A DNA stretch of 64,000 nt. Origin: Streptomyces sp. IMTB 2501 (GTDB lineage: Bacteria > Actinomycetota > Actinomycetes > Streptomycetales > Streptomycetaceae). Every line of letters begins with the position of its first letter. Position 1 is the first letter of the stretch. Of this stretch, positions 57,118 to 64,000 are shown piece by piece. A program made the translations under genes and the position numbers. The notes under the pieces were generated by a model. The model was not told the DNA's origin, made no database searches, and saw only the letters and a list, made by a program, of their open reading frames with translations. The DNA lies in the NCBI RefSeq assembly GCF_001953885.1, contig NZ_MQUS01000026.1:66372-130371 (forward strand). The letters run 5' to 3'.

Positions 57118-59160
57118 ATGGACGTGAAGCGATACTTCCGTGGGCCGGTCATGTGGATCGTGCTGGCCGTCCTTGCCGTGGTCGTGTTGATGCAGGTCGT
57201 CGGCTCGTCCGGCGGCTACAAGACGGTGGACACCGGCCAGGTCGTCGCGGCGATCAATGACAACAGGGTCCAGTCGGCGAAGCTGACCACAGGCGACGAG
57301 CAGACCATCAAGGTCACCCTCAAGGACGGCCAGAAGGTCGACGGCAGCTCGAAGATCCAGGCGAGCTACATCGGTGACCAGCAGGGCACTCAGCTCGCCA
57401 CCAATCTTCAGACCAAGTACGAGAGCAAGCAGATCCCGGACGGCTACACGGTGTCGCCGTCCAAGCAGAACCCGTTCGTCGGCGTCCTGCTCTCCCTGCT
57501 GCCCTTCGTCCTGATCGTGGTCGTCTTCCTGTTCCTGATGAATCAGATGCAGGGCGGCGGCTCCCGGGTCATGAACTTCGGCAAGTCCAAGGCCAAGCTC
57601 ATCACCAAGGACACCCCGAAGACGACCTTCTCCGACGTCGCCGGCTGCGACGAGGCCGTCGAGGAGCTCCACGAGATCAAGGAGTTCCTGCAGGAGCCGG
57701 CCAAGTTCCAGGCCGTCGGCGCCAAGATCCCCAAGGGCGTGCTGCTCTACGGCCGCCCGGGTACCGGCAAGACCCTGCTCGCGCGCGCCGTCGCCGGCGA
57801 GGCGGGCGTCCCCTTCTACTCGATCTCCGGTTCCGACTTCGTCGAGATGTTCGTCGGTGTCGGTGCCTCCCGAGTCCGTGACCTGTTCGAGCAGGCCAAG
57901 GCGAACGCCCCGGCGATCGTCTTCGTCGACGAGATCGACGCGGTCGGCCGCCACCGTGGCGCCGGCCTCGGCGGTGGCCACGACGAGCGCGAGCAGACCC
58001 TGAACCAGCTGCTCGTCGAGATGGACGGCTTCGACGTCAAGGGCGGCGTCATCCTGATCGCCGCCACCAACCGGCCCGACATCCTCGACCCGGCGCTGCT
58101 GCGCCCGGGCCGCTTCGACCGGCAGATCGCGGTCGACCCGCCGGACCTGCAGGGCCGTCTGGAGATCCTCAAGGTTCACCAGAAGGGCAAGCCGGTCGCG
58201 CCCGACGTCGACCTGTCCGCCGTCGCCCGCCGCACCCCGGGCATGACCGGTGCCGACCTCGCGAACGTGCTGAACGAGGCCGCGCTGCTCACCGCCCGAG
58301 GCGACCAGAAGCTGATCGACAACAAGGCGCTGGACGAGGCGATCGACCGTGTGGTCGCGGGCCCGCAGAAGCGGACCCGGATCATGTCGGACAAGGAGAA
58401 GAAGATCACCGCGTACCACGAGGGCGGTCACGCCCTGGTCGCGGCGGCCTCGCCGAACTCCGACCCGGTCCACAAGATCACGATCCTGTCCCGCGGCCGC
58501 GCCCTCGGCTACACGATGGTCCTGCCGGACGAGGACAAGTACTCGACCACGCGCAACGAGATGCTCGACCAGCTGGCCTACATGCTGGGCGGCCGCGCCG
58601 CCGAGGAACTGGTCTTCCACGACCCGACCACCGGCGCCGCGAACGACATCGAGAAGGCCACCAACCTGGCCCGCGCGATGGTCACGCAGTACGGCATGAC
58701 CGAGCGCCTGGGCGCCATCAAGTTCGGTGGCGACAACAGCGAGCCGTTCCTCGGCCGTGAGATGGCTCACCAGCGCGACTACTCGGAAGAGGTCGCCGCG
58801 CTGGTCGACGAAGAGGTCAAGAAGCTCATCGAGACCGCGCACAACGAGGCCTGGGAGATCCTGGTCGAGAACCGTGACGTGCTCGACCAGCTCGTCCTTC
58901 ATCTGCTGGAGAAGGAGACCCTGGGCAAGGAGGAGATCGCCGAGGTCTTCGCCCCGATCGTCAAGCGCCCGCCGCGGCCCGCCTGGACCGGCTCCTCGCG
59001 CCGCACCCCGTCCACCCGCCCGCCGGTGCTCTCCCCGAAGGAGCTGGCACTGACCAACGGTGCGAACGGCGCGACGGCCGCGATCAGTACGGTCAAGTCC
59101 ACCGCAGCGGAGTCGGCCCCGGTGACGGACCAGACACCGGAGGACCGCCCGGAGAGCTGA
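57118..59160 (+). CDS. ftsH: ATP-dependent zinc metalloprotease FtsH
   Basis: The 680-residue membrane AAA protease degrades misfolded membrane proteins and some regulators. It has an N-terminal membrane segment ([19 protein letters not shown]), an extracytoplasmic part of about 80 residues and a second segment ([14 protein letters not shown]). The AAA module follows with Walker A GRPGTGKT near 210, Walker [13 protein letters not shown], and the second region of homology [20 protein letters not shown]. The zinc site is HEGGH near 431. The Arg in place of the usual first Pro of GPPGTGKT is unusual. A Pro/Thr/Ala-rich tail of about 60 residues follows. ATG at 57118 fits the conserved [10 protein letters not shown] start, though the ribosome site is weak. 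Confidence 0.96.
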   Translation: MDVKRYFRGPVMWIVLAVLAVVVLMQVVGSSGGYKTVDTGQVVAAINDNRVQSAKLTTGDEQTIKVTLKDGQKVDGSSKIQASYIGDQQGTQLATNLQTKYESKQIPDGYTVSPSKQNPFVGVLLSLLPFVLIVVVFLFLMNQMQGGGSRVMNFGKSKAKLITKDTPKTTFSDVAGCDEAVEELHEIKEFLQEPAKFQAVGAKIPKGVLLYGRPGTGKTLLARAVAGEAGVPFYSISGSDFVEMFVGVGASRVRDLFEQAKANAPAIVFVDEIDAVGRHRGAGLGGGHDEREQTLNQLLVEMDGFDVKGGVILIAATNRPDILDPALLRPGRFDRQIAVDPPDLQGRLEILKVHQKGKPVAPDVDLSAVARRTPGMTGADLANVLNEAALLTARGDQKLIDNKALDEAIDRVVAGPQKRTRIMSDKEKKITAYHEGGHALVAAASPNSDPVHKITILSRGRALGYTMVLPDEDKYSTTRNEMLDQLAYMLGGRAAEELVFHDPTTGAANDIEKATNLARAMVTQYGMTERLGAIKFGGDNSEPFLGREMAHQRDYSEEVAALVDEEVKKLIETAHNEAWEILVENRDVLDQLVLHLLEKETLGKEEIAEVFAPIVKRPPRPAWTGSSRRTPSTRPPVLSPKELALTNGANGATAAISTVKSTAAESAPVTDQTPEDRPES

Positions 59161-59292
59161 CGGCTTTCGGCCAACCGGCCCGGAATGAACGCCGCGTCCG
59201 CCAGGTTTTAGCCTGGGGGCGCGGCGTTCTCATGTCCGCAACATGAACATGTGGCTGCCGCCACGTGTGAAGGCTCAGGAACGAGGAACCAG

Positions 59293-59898
59293 ATGACCGA
59301 CCCCGTGACGCTGGACGGCGAGGGCCGCATCGGCGAGTTCGACGAGAAGCGCGCCGAGAACGCCGTACGCGAGCTGCTGATCGCGGTCGGCGAGGACCCG
59401 GAGCGCGAAGGCCTGCGGGAGACCCCGGCTCGGGTGGCACGGGCGTACAAGGAGATCTTCGCGGGCCTGTGGCAGAAGCCCGAGGACGTCCTGACGACGA
59501 CATTCGACCTGGGGCACGACGAGATGGTCCTGGTGAAGGACATCGAGGTGTACAGCACCTGCGAGCATCATCTGGTGCCGTTCCGGGGAGTGGCGCACGT
59601 CGGATACATCCCGTCGACGTCCGGGAAGATCACCGGCCTGTCCAAGCTGGCCCGGCTCGTGGACGTCTTCGCGCGCCGCCCCCAGGTGCAGGAACGTCTC
59701 ACGACGCAGATCGCCGACTCCCTGATGACGATCCTGGAGCCGCGAGGCGTGATCGTGGTCATCGAGTGCGAGCACATGTGCATGTCCATGCGCGGAATCC
59801 GCAAGCCGGGCGCGAAGACCATAACGTCGGCTGTCCGGGGTCAGCTGCGGAACGTGGCCACACGGAATGAGGCGATGAGCCTCATCATGGCGCGCTGA
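59293..59898 (+). CDS. folE: GTP cyclohydrolase I
   Basis: The 201-residue enzyme makes 7,8-dihydroneopterin triphosphate from GTP, the first step of folate synthesis. The zinc and active-site motifs are intact: [20 protein letters not shown] and [20 protein letters not shown]. The ATG at 59293 is chosen over an upstream in-frame start because it follows GGAACGAGGAACC and matches the family N-terminus. It lies about 130 bp after ftsH on the same strand and converges on the remaining folate genes at 60,504-63,254. Confidence 0.97.
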   Translation: MTDPVTLDGEGRIGEFDEKRAENAVRELLIAVGEDPEREGLRETPARVARAYKEIFAGLWQKPEDVLTTTFDLGHDEMVLVKDIEVYSTCEHHLVPFRGVAHVGYIPSTSGKITGLSKLARLVDVFARRPQVQERLTTQIADSLMTILEPRGVIVVIECEHMCMSMRGIRKPGAKTITSAVRGQLRNVATRNEAMSLIMAR

Positions 59899-59943
59899 CG
59901 CTTTGGCGCTCACGCCGCCGAGGCCTTCGCCCGGTGCCGGCGG

Positions 59944-60432
59944 TCATGCCACCGGCTCTGCCCCCGGGGGGTTCTGGTCGTCGTCCTCCGGGAGCCTGCA
60001 CACCCGCTCCAGGAAGATCGCCGCCGCTATCACGCCGATGCCTGCCAGGACCGAGAAACCGGCGTAGAGGGCCTGGTCGCGGCGGGTCGGGATGTCGAGC
60101 AGCTCCAGCAGGAAGACACCCGTGCCGCCGTACATGCCGGCGACGAGGGCGGCGACCAGGGCGCTGGCCTGGCCGAAGACGACCGCGCGGGCGGCCATCA
60201 GGGGGTCGACGCCCTTCGCGCCGGGGCGGCGCTCGCGCTGGGCCTTGAAACGGGCGCGCAGCGAGAGCGCCGTCGAGAGCAGGACCACCGCGATCAGGGC
60301 GAGCACGATGGGTGCGGCCAGGGGGACGCTGGGGAGGGTCCCGATCGAGTTCCAGAGGCGGGCGCCCGCCCAGGACAGGATGCCGGCCACGACGAACACG
60401 CCCGCCAGCACCCTGATGCGCAGCTCTCTCAC
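59944..60432 (-). CDS. DUF3180 membrane protein
   Basis: The 162-residue protein has four predicted membrane helices, in two pairs: VLAGVFVVAGILSWAGARLW and LAAPIVLALIAVVLLSTALS, then ASALVAALVAGMYGGTGVFL and LYAGFSVLAGIGVIAAAIFL. A basic cytoplasmic loop with ARFKAQRERRPGAKGVDPLM joins them. This is the DUF3180 pattern, found in actinobacteria next to the folate genes. Function is unknown. It lies 71 bp downstream of folK on the same strand. Confidence 0.9.
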   Translation of the reverse strand: MRELRIRVLAGVFVVAGILSWAGARLWNSIGTLPSVPLAAPIVLALIAVVLLSTALSLRARFKAQRERRPGAKGVDPLMAARAVVFGQASALVAALVAGMYGGTGVFLLELLDIPTRRDQALYAGFSVLAGIGVIAAAIFLERVCRLPEDDDQNPPGAEPVA

Positions 60433-60503
60433 GGTGTCCCTTCAGCTCCCCCGGACCGGTCCGGACTGCGGTCGTGTCGACCTTGTCGTCTTGACCTTAA
60501 CGA

Positions 60504-61115
60504 CTACTCGGGCAGTCGGAGTTCCAGGTCCTCGCGGGGTTCGACACCCGTGCGGGTGATGACCGACAGCAGTTCGGCCACGGGGCCGCGGCCGGGCAGC
60601 TGGGCCTGCGGGTCCACGTCGTGCCAGGGCGCGAGCACGAAGGCGCGTTGGTGGGCGCGCGGGTGGGGCAGGGTGAGCTTCGGGTCGTCGGAGGTGACGT
60701 CCGCGTAGGCGACGATGTCGACGTCCAGGGTGCGCGGGCCCCAGTGCTCGTCGCGGACCCGCTTGAAGGCCTCCTCGACGGCGTGCGCCCGCTCCAGCAG
60801 GGAGGCGGGGGGCAGGGTGGTCTTCAGGAGCACGACCGCGTTGAAGTACGACGGCTGGCTGCCGGGCTCGACGCCCCACGGCTCTGTCTCGTACACCGGG
60901 GAGACGGCCTTCACACGGACACCGGGGGTGTCCTCGAGCGCGTCGACGGCGCCCTGGAGGGTCTCCAGGCGGTTGCCGAGGTTCGAGCCGATGGAGATCA
61001 CGGCCCATTTGGGGTTCTGCAGGGTCGTGTCGGCGGCGTCGACCTGCTCGACGACCGAGGCGGGCACCGGCTGGACGGTCGGGTCGCTGTGACCCTGAAG
61101 GAAAGGTCGGGTCAT
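60504..61115 (-). CDS. folK: 2-amino-4-hydroxy-6-hydroxymethyldihydropteridine diphosphokinase
   Basis: The 203-residue enzyme transfers pyrophosphate from ATP to hydroxymethyl-dihydropterin, before the FolP step. The family motifs are AVISIGSNLGNRLETLQGAV, VYETEPWGVEPGSQPSYFNA and RDEHWGPRTLDVDIVAYADV, the last carrying the two Asp that hold magnesium. An N-terminal extension of about 35 residues precedes the first strand, usual for actinobacteria. Its ATG overlaps the folB stop as ATGA. Confidence 0.96.
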   Translation of the reverse strand: MTRPFLQGHSDPTVQPVPASVVEQVDAADTTLQNPKWAVISIGSNLGNRLETLQGAVDALEDTPGVRVKAVSPVYETEPWGVEPGSQPSYFNAVVLLKTTLPPASLLERAHAVEEAFKRVRDEHWGPRTLDVDIVAYADVTSDDPKLTLPHPRAHQRAFVLAPWHDVDPQAQLPGRGPVAELLSVITRTGVEPREDLELRLPE

Positions 61116-61471
61116 ACTCGGCTCCGGGTGATGGTGACGGTCACATCATCGAAGGGGACGGTGATCGGCGCGTCGGGCTTGTGGACACAGACCTCGACCT
61201 CCTGGACCCCTTCGTGCTTCAGGCAGGTCTGGGCGATCCGCTCGGCGAGAGTCTCGATGAGGTCCACCGGCTCGCCCGCGACCACGGCCGCGACCTCCTC
61301 GGCCACGACGCCGTAGTGCACGGTCTTCGCCAGGTCGTCGTCGGCCGCGGCCGGCCGGGTGTCCAACCCCAGGACGAGGTCGACGATGAAGGTCTGGCCC
61401 TCCTCGCGCTCCTTGGGGAACACACCGTGGTGCCCGCGGGCCTTGAGGCCGCGCAGCGCGACACGATCCAC
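61112..61471 (-). CDS. folB: Dihydroneopterin aldolase
   Basis: The 119-residue enzyme cleaves dihydroneopterin to hydroxymethyl-dihydropterin and glycolaldehyde. It shows VALRGLKARGHHGVFPKERE at the start, TVHYGVVAEEVAAVV with the active-site Tyr, and PVDLIETLAERIAQTCLK, ending VCVHKPDAPITVPFDDVTVT with the catalytic Lys. The GTG at 61471 has AGGAG nine bases upstream and gives the family length; a GTG at 61480 abuts that site. It is coupled to folK. A 248-bp gap separates it from the NTF2-like gene. Confidence 0.96.
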   Translation of the reverse strand: MDRVALRGLKARGHHGVFPKEREEGQTFIVDLVLGLDTRPAAADDDLAKTVHYGVVAEEVAAVVAGEPVDLIETLAERIAQTCLKHEGVQEVEVCVHKPDAPITVPFDDVTVTITRSRV

Positions 61472-61719
61472 GCGAATCACTCCTGCAATCGTCGGGAATG
61501 ACCGGCCCGTACCGCGTGCGGGCGGCACACCGGCTTCAGACGAATCTACCTGCGGGCACTGACAAAGCCGGGCTGCGGGGCGCGGGCCCGGGCTGGGATC
61601 ACGAGGGTTCATCTCGTGTTTCCCCGGGAAAACCCGGCCGTGTCATGGGCTGGTAGCGGCTCATACCCAGGGGTAGGTGATTCCAACCACTTCTTGCTCC
61701 CTGTGCGGGGTGTACCGGC

Positions 61720-62253
61720 TCAGGCGAGGGGCTCGTCGTCCGGATTCACGCCGTCGACGCCGCTCTCGCCGTCCTCGTCGTCACTCTCCGCCAGGACGGG
61801 GGAGGCGTGGTGCGACCAGAGCTTCCAGCCGGAGGGCGTGCGCCGGAACACGTTCGTGGCGACGACGAGCTGCCCGACCAGCGGTCCCAGTTCCGCGCCG
61901 TCCTTCGGGGCGGGGCCGCCGCTGAGGATGTTCTCGGTGCAGGTCACGAGCGCGGTGTCGCCGGTCACGGAGACGTGCACATCGGTGAGGAAGAACTGGA
62001 TGTAGTCGGTGTTGGCCATGATCAGGGCATACGACCTGAGGACCTCGCCGCGGCCGGTGAGCACCGGCCAGCCGGGGTGGACGCAGGAGATCACGCCGGT
62101 GTCCGCCGGGTCGTGGTACTCCTCGTCGACGCCCAGGTCGGCGGGGGTGAGCCAGAGCGAGGACAGCTCCTCGAAGTCACCGCGTTCCATCGCCTCGTAG
62201 AAGGCGGTGTTGGCGGCCTCCACCTGTTCGACGTCGGTATGAGGGGCGCTCAC
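61720..62253 (-). CDS. NTF2-like (SnoaL-type) protein
   Basis: The 177-residue protein has the cone-shaped NTF2 fold: EAANTAFYEAMERGDFEELS, HPGWPVLTGRGEVLRSYALI and VVATNVFRRTPSGWKLWSHH. Members bind small molecules or act as enzymes with little conserved chemistry. Its start is a GTG at 62253 that overlaps the folP stop as GTGA, so it is coupled to folP. An acidic tail of about 20 residues ends it. This gene between folP and folB is recalled from other Streptomyces; a role in folate synthesis has not been shown to my knowledge. Confidence 0.88.
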   Translation of the reverse strand: MSAPHTDVEQVEAANTAFYEAMERGDFEELSSLWLTPADLGVDEEYHDPADTGVISCVHPGWPVLTGRGEVLRSYALIMANTDYIQFFLTDVHVSVTGDTALVTCTENILSGGPAPKDGAELGPLVGQLVVATNVFRRTPSGWKLWSHHASPVLAESDDEDGESGVDGVNPDDEPLA

Positions 62254-63254
62254 CGGGGTCCTTCCGCCCCGTGCGCACCGTCGGCGCCAGACACACGCCC
62301 GCCGCCGCGCGCCTCGCGCTCGCTCGCGGTGCCCGGTGTGTGCTCTGCATCACGCGCCCCGCGCTCACCTGCCGTGCCCGGCGCAGAACCTGTTGTACGC
62401 GCCTCCTCCACGGCGCGCGCGACTCGTACCGCGTCCGCGGTGGCGCGGACCTCGTGCACGCGCACTGCCCATGCGCCGGAGTGCGCCGCGAGTGCGGAGA
62501 CGGCGGCCGTGGCGGCGTCGCGCTCCCGGGCCGGCGGGGGCGCCCCGTCCGGGCCGGCGAGGACGCGGCCGAGGAACCGCTTGCGGGAGGCGGCCACGAG
62601 CAGGGGGTGGCCAAGGGCGCGCAGACGGTCGAGGTGGGCGAGGAGGGTGAGGTCGTGCTCGGCGTCCTTGGAGAAGCCGAGGCCGGGGTCGACGACGATG
62701 CGGTCGGGGGCGATACCGCCCGCAAGAACGGCCTCCACACGCGCGTGCAGTTCGTCCACGACTTCGGCGACGACGTCCTCGTAGACGCCTTGGACGTTGT
62801 CGCCCTGGAGGAAGCCGCGCCAGTGCATGACGACGAACGGGGCGCCCGCGGCGGCGACCGCCGGGATCATCGCGGGGTCGGCGAGGCCGCCGCTGACGTC
62901 GTTGACGAGGGCGGCACCGGCCGCGAGGGACTGTTCGGCGACGGAGGCGCGCATGGTGTCGACGGAGACGACGACGCCTTCGGAGGCGAGGCCGCGGACG
63001 ACCGGGACGACCCGGCGGAGTTCCTCGTCCTCGTCGACGCGGGTGGCCCCGGGGCGGGTGGACTCGCCGCCGACGTCGACCAGGTCGGCGCCCTCGGACA
63101 CGAGGTCCAGGGCGCGCTTCACGGCGGCGGTCGTGTCGAACCAGCGGCCGCCGTCGGAGAAGGAGTCGGGGGTCACATTGACCACACCCATGACCGCGCA
63201 CCGGTCCCATGCCGGAAGGCCGGCGACCCGGCCGCGCCCGCTGTGGTTGTTCAT
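62250..63254 (-). CDS. folP: Dihydropteroate synthase
   Basis: The 334-residue TIM-barrel enzyme joins p-aminobenzoate to hydroxymethyl-dihydropterin diphosphate; it is the sulfonamide target. Signatures are AVMGVVNVTPDSFSDGGRWF, DLVDVGGESTRPGATRVDED and DPGLGFSKDAEHDLTLLAHL, followed by AASRKRFLGRVL. The last about 45 residues are a Gly/Ala/Glu/Arg-rich extension without known role. The ATG at 63254 fits the family; the longer frame has no ribosome site. Its stop is coupled to the NTF2-like gene. Confidence 0.96.
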   Translation of the reverse strand: MNNHSGRGRVAGLPAWDRCAVMGVVNVTPDSFSDGGRWFDTTAAVKRALDLVSEGADLVDVGGESTRPGATRVDEDEELRRVVPVVRGLASEGVVVSVDTMRASVAEQSLAAGAALVNDVSGGLADPAMIPAVAAAGAPFVVMHWRGFLQGDNVQGVYEDVVAEVVDELHARVEAVLAGGIAPDRIVVDPGLGFSKDAEHDLTLLAHLDRLRALGHPLLVAASRKRFLGRVLAGPDGAPPPARERDAATAAVSALAAHSGAWAVRVHEVRATADAVRVARAVEEARTTGSAPGTAGERGARDAEHTPGTASEREARGGGRVSGADGAHGAEGPR

Positions 63255-63398
63255 ACGTTCAGCGTAGGCCCAGCGGGGCCCCGGGAATGCGCGACGGCCC
63301 GGGCGGAGACCCCGTGCTGGAGGGGGTGGGACGCCCGCCCGGGCCGGTCCTCGGTCGCACCGCTCGCTCACATGGTGCTCAGGGTTGCCGTACGGCGC

Positions 63399-64000
63399 TC
63401 AGGCCGCGCGCACATCCCGTTCCGCCACGGAGTGCGCGCAGGGGCGCTCGACGCTCGCCCTGCGCCGACGCAGGAAGCGCGGGAGCGGGAGCGCGAGGTC
63501 GACGAAGCCCTCCGCCTGCATGGTGGCGAAGCCGATGCGGGGCAGGTCGGTCGTGGCGCGGTAGACCATGAACCGGGGTTCCCAGCGCGGCTGGAACTTG
63601 GCGTTGAACTTGTACAGCGACTCGATCTGGAACCAGCGCGAGAGGAACACCAGCAGCCCGCGCCAGGCACGCAGCACCGGACCGGCGCCGATCTTCTCCC
63701 CGCGCGCGAGGGCGGAGCGGAACATCGCGAAGTTCAGCGAGATCCGGGCGATGCCGAACTTCGGCGCGGCCTGCAGGGCGGCGACGATCAGCAGTTCGTT
63801 CATGCCGGGGTCGGCGCTGCGGTCGCGGCGCATCAGGTCCAGTGAGACGCCGTCCCTGCCCCAGGGCACGAAGTGCAGGACCGCCTTCAGGTCGCCGTAC
63901 TCGCCGGGCTCGTCGTCCTGCTTGTGGGCGGTGGCGATCAGGCAGTCGCCGTCGGCGGGGTCGCCGACGCGGCCGAGGGCCATGGAGAAGCCGCGCTCGG
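63399..64000 (-). CDS. MprF-like phosphatidylglycerol lysyltransferase-domain protein (5' part outside the window)
   Basis: The frame is open to the right edge; about 200 C-terminal residues are visible. They include DLKAVLHFVPWGRDGVSLDL, MRRDRSADPGMNELLIVAAL and FGIARISLNFAMFRSALARG, then RWFQIESLYKFNAKFQPRWE PRF, the signature of the acyltransferase-like domain (DUF2156) of MprF and LysX proteins. These use aminoacyl-tRNA to modify phosphatidylglycerol, lowering the surface charge. Whether membrane helices precede the domain cannot be seen. It lies upstream of folP on the same strand, about 145 bp away. Confidence 0.85.
   Translation of the reverse strand, partial: ERGFSMALGRVGDPADGDCLIATAHKQDDEPGEYGDLKAVLHFVPWGRDGVSLDLMRRDRSADPGMNELLIVAALQAAPKFGIARISLNFAMFRSALARGEKIGAGPVLRAWRGLLVFLSRWFQIESLYKFNAKFQPRWEPRFMVYRATTDLPRIGFATMQAEGFVDLALPLPRFLRRRRASVERPCAHSVAERDVRAA

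Noticed and set aside
56932-58902. 656-residue frame antisense to ftsH
   Set aside because: It mirrors the third-base pattern of ftsH and has no recognisable domain.

Overview
The window is high-GC actinobacterial DNA and almost certainly comes from a Streptomyces chromosome. Supporting signs are the many GTG starts and ATGA/GTGA gene overlaps, a TipA-type thiostrepton regulator with its promoter palindrome, an AfsR-like SARP regulator, a DUF397/ATPase/XRE trio, and zinc-free ribosomal protein paralogues. From memory, the gene order in the right part resembles the SCO3397-SCO3434 region of S. coelicolor; no database was consulted.

Left part, about 1-22,300: accessory DNA. It begins inside the C-terminal part of a probable relaxase/mobilization protein. 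Next comes a compact RiPP-like locus (853-5897): a 39-residue candidate precursor, an asparagine-synthetase-like macrolactam-forming enzyme, a methyltransferase, a 75-residue CxC protein coupled to a 37-residue membrane peptide, a TPR-containing XRE regulator and a Nudix hydrolase. An IS5-type transposase remnant and a cyclophilin follow. The block 7290-13,568 encodes an aerolysin/ETX-MTX2-like pore-forming protein flanked by a ricin-lectin + VCBS propeller protein, an NHL propeller + ricin-lectin protein and two unknown proteins, none with a signal peptide. Decayed genes, an acyl-CoA-binding protein, a split S74 (tail-fibre chaperone) gene and a nicotinamidase complete this part. It ends at the 3' half of a tRNA-Thr(CGU) (17,928-17,972), the usual footprint of an integrative element. 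A second, slightly diverged copy of that tRNA end lies at 22,235-22,272. The two copies bracket a small redox cassette: MarR regulator, azoreductase, two paralogous nitroreductases and a NAD(P)-binding protein, with a shared MarR-like palindrome.

Middle part, about 22,300-47,500: conserved chromosomal genes with many regulators. They include a family 2 glycosyltransferase, a SARP/NB-ARC/TPR activator, a PolA-like polymerase, a Clp-N protein, a LysE exporter, an HTH regulator facing an S41 protease, a DUF2786 protein followed by 37-bp tandem repeats, and two lipoproteins. A divergent zinc-starvation cluster (S14, L28 / L33, L31, CobW-like, S18) shares a Zur-like box. Then come an ArsR-VOC-SRPBCC operon with a doubled operator, the DUF397/ATPase/XRE trio, an aldehyde dehydrogenase, a DinB protein, a PadR regulator and a ClC channel-glutamate decarboxylase pair. 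The CobW and ClC genes are each broken by one extra base in a C run.

Right part, 47,500-64,000: housekeeping genes. These are tipA, a YbjQ protein, a DedA protein, a ThrE exporter, inorganic pyrophosphatase, dacB, a zinc metalloprotease, the run tilS-hpt-ftsH-folE, and converging on it folP, an NTF2-like gene, folB, folK and DUF3180, with a partial MprF-like gene at the edge. Folate enzymes GTP cyclohydrolase I, FolB, FolK and FolP are all present.
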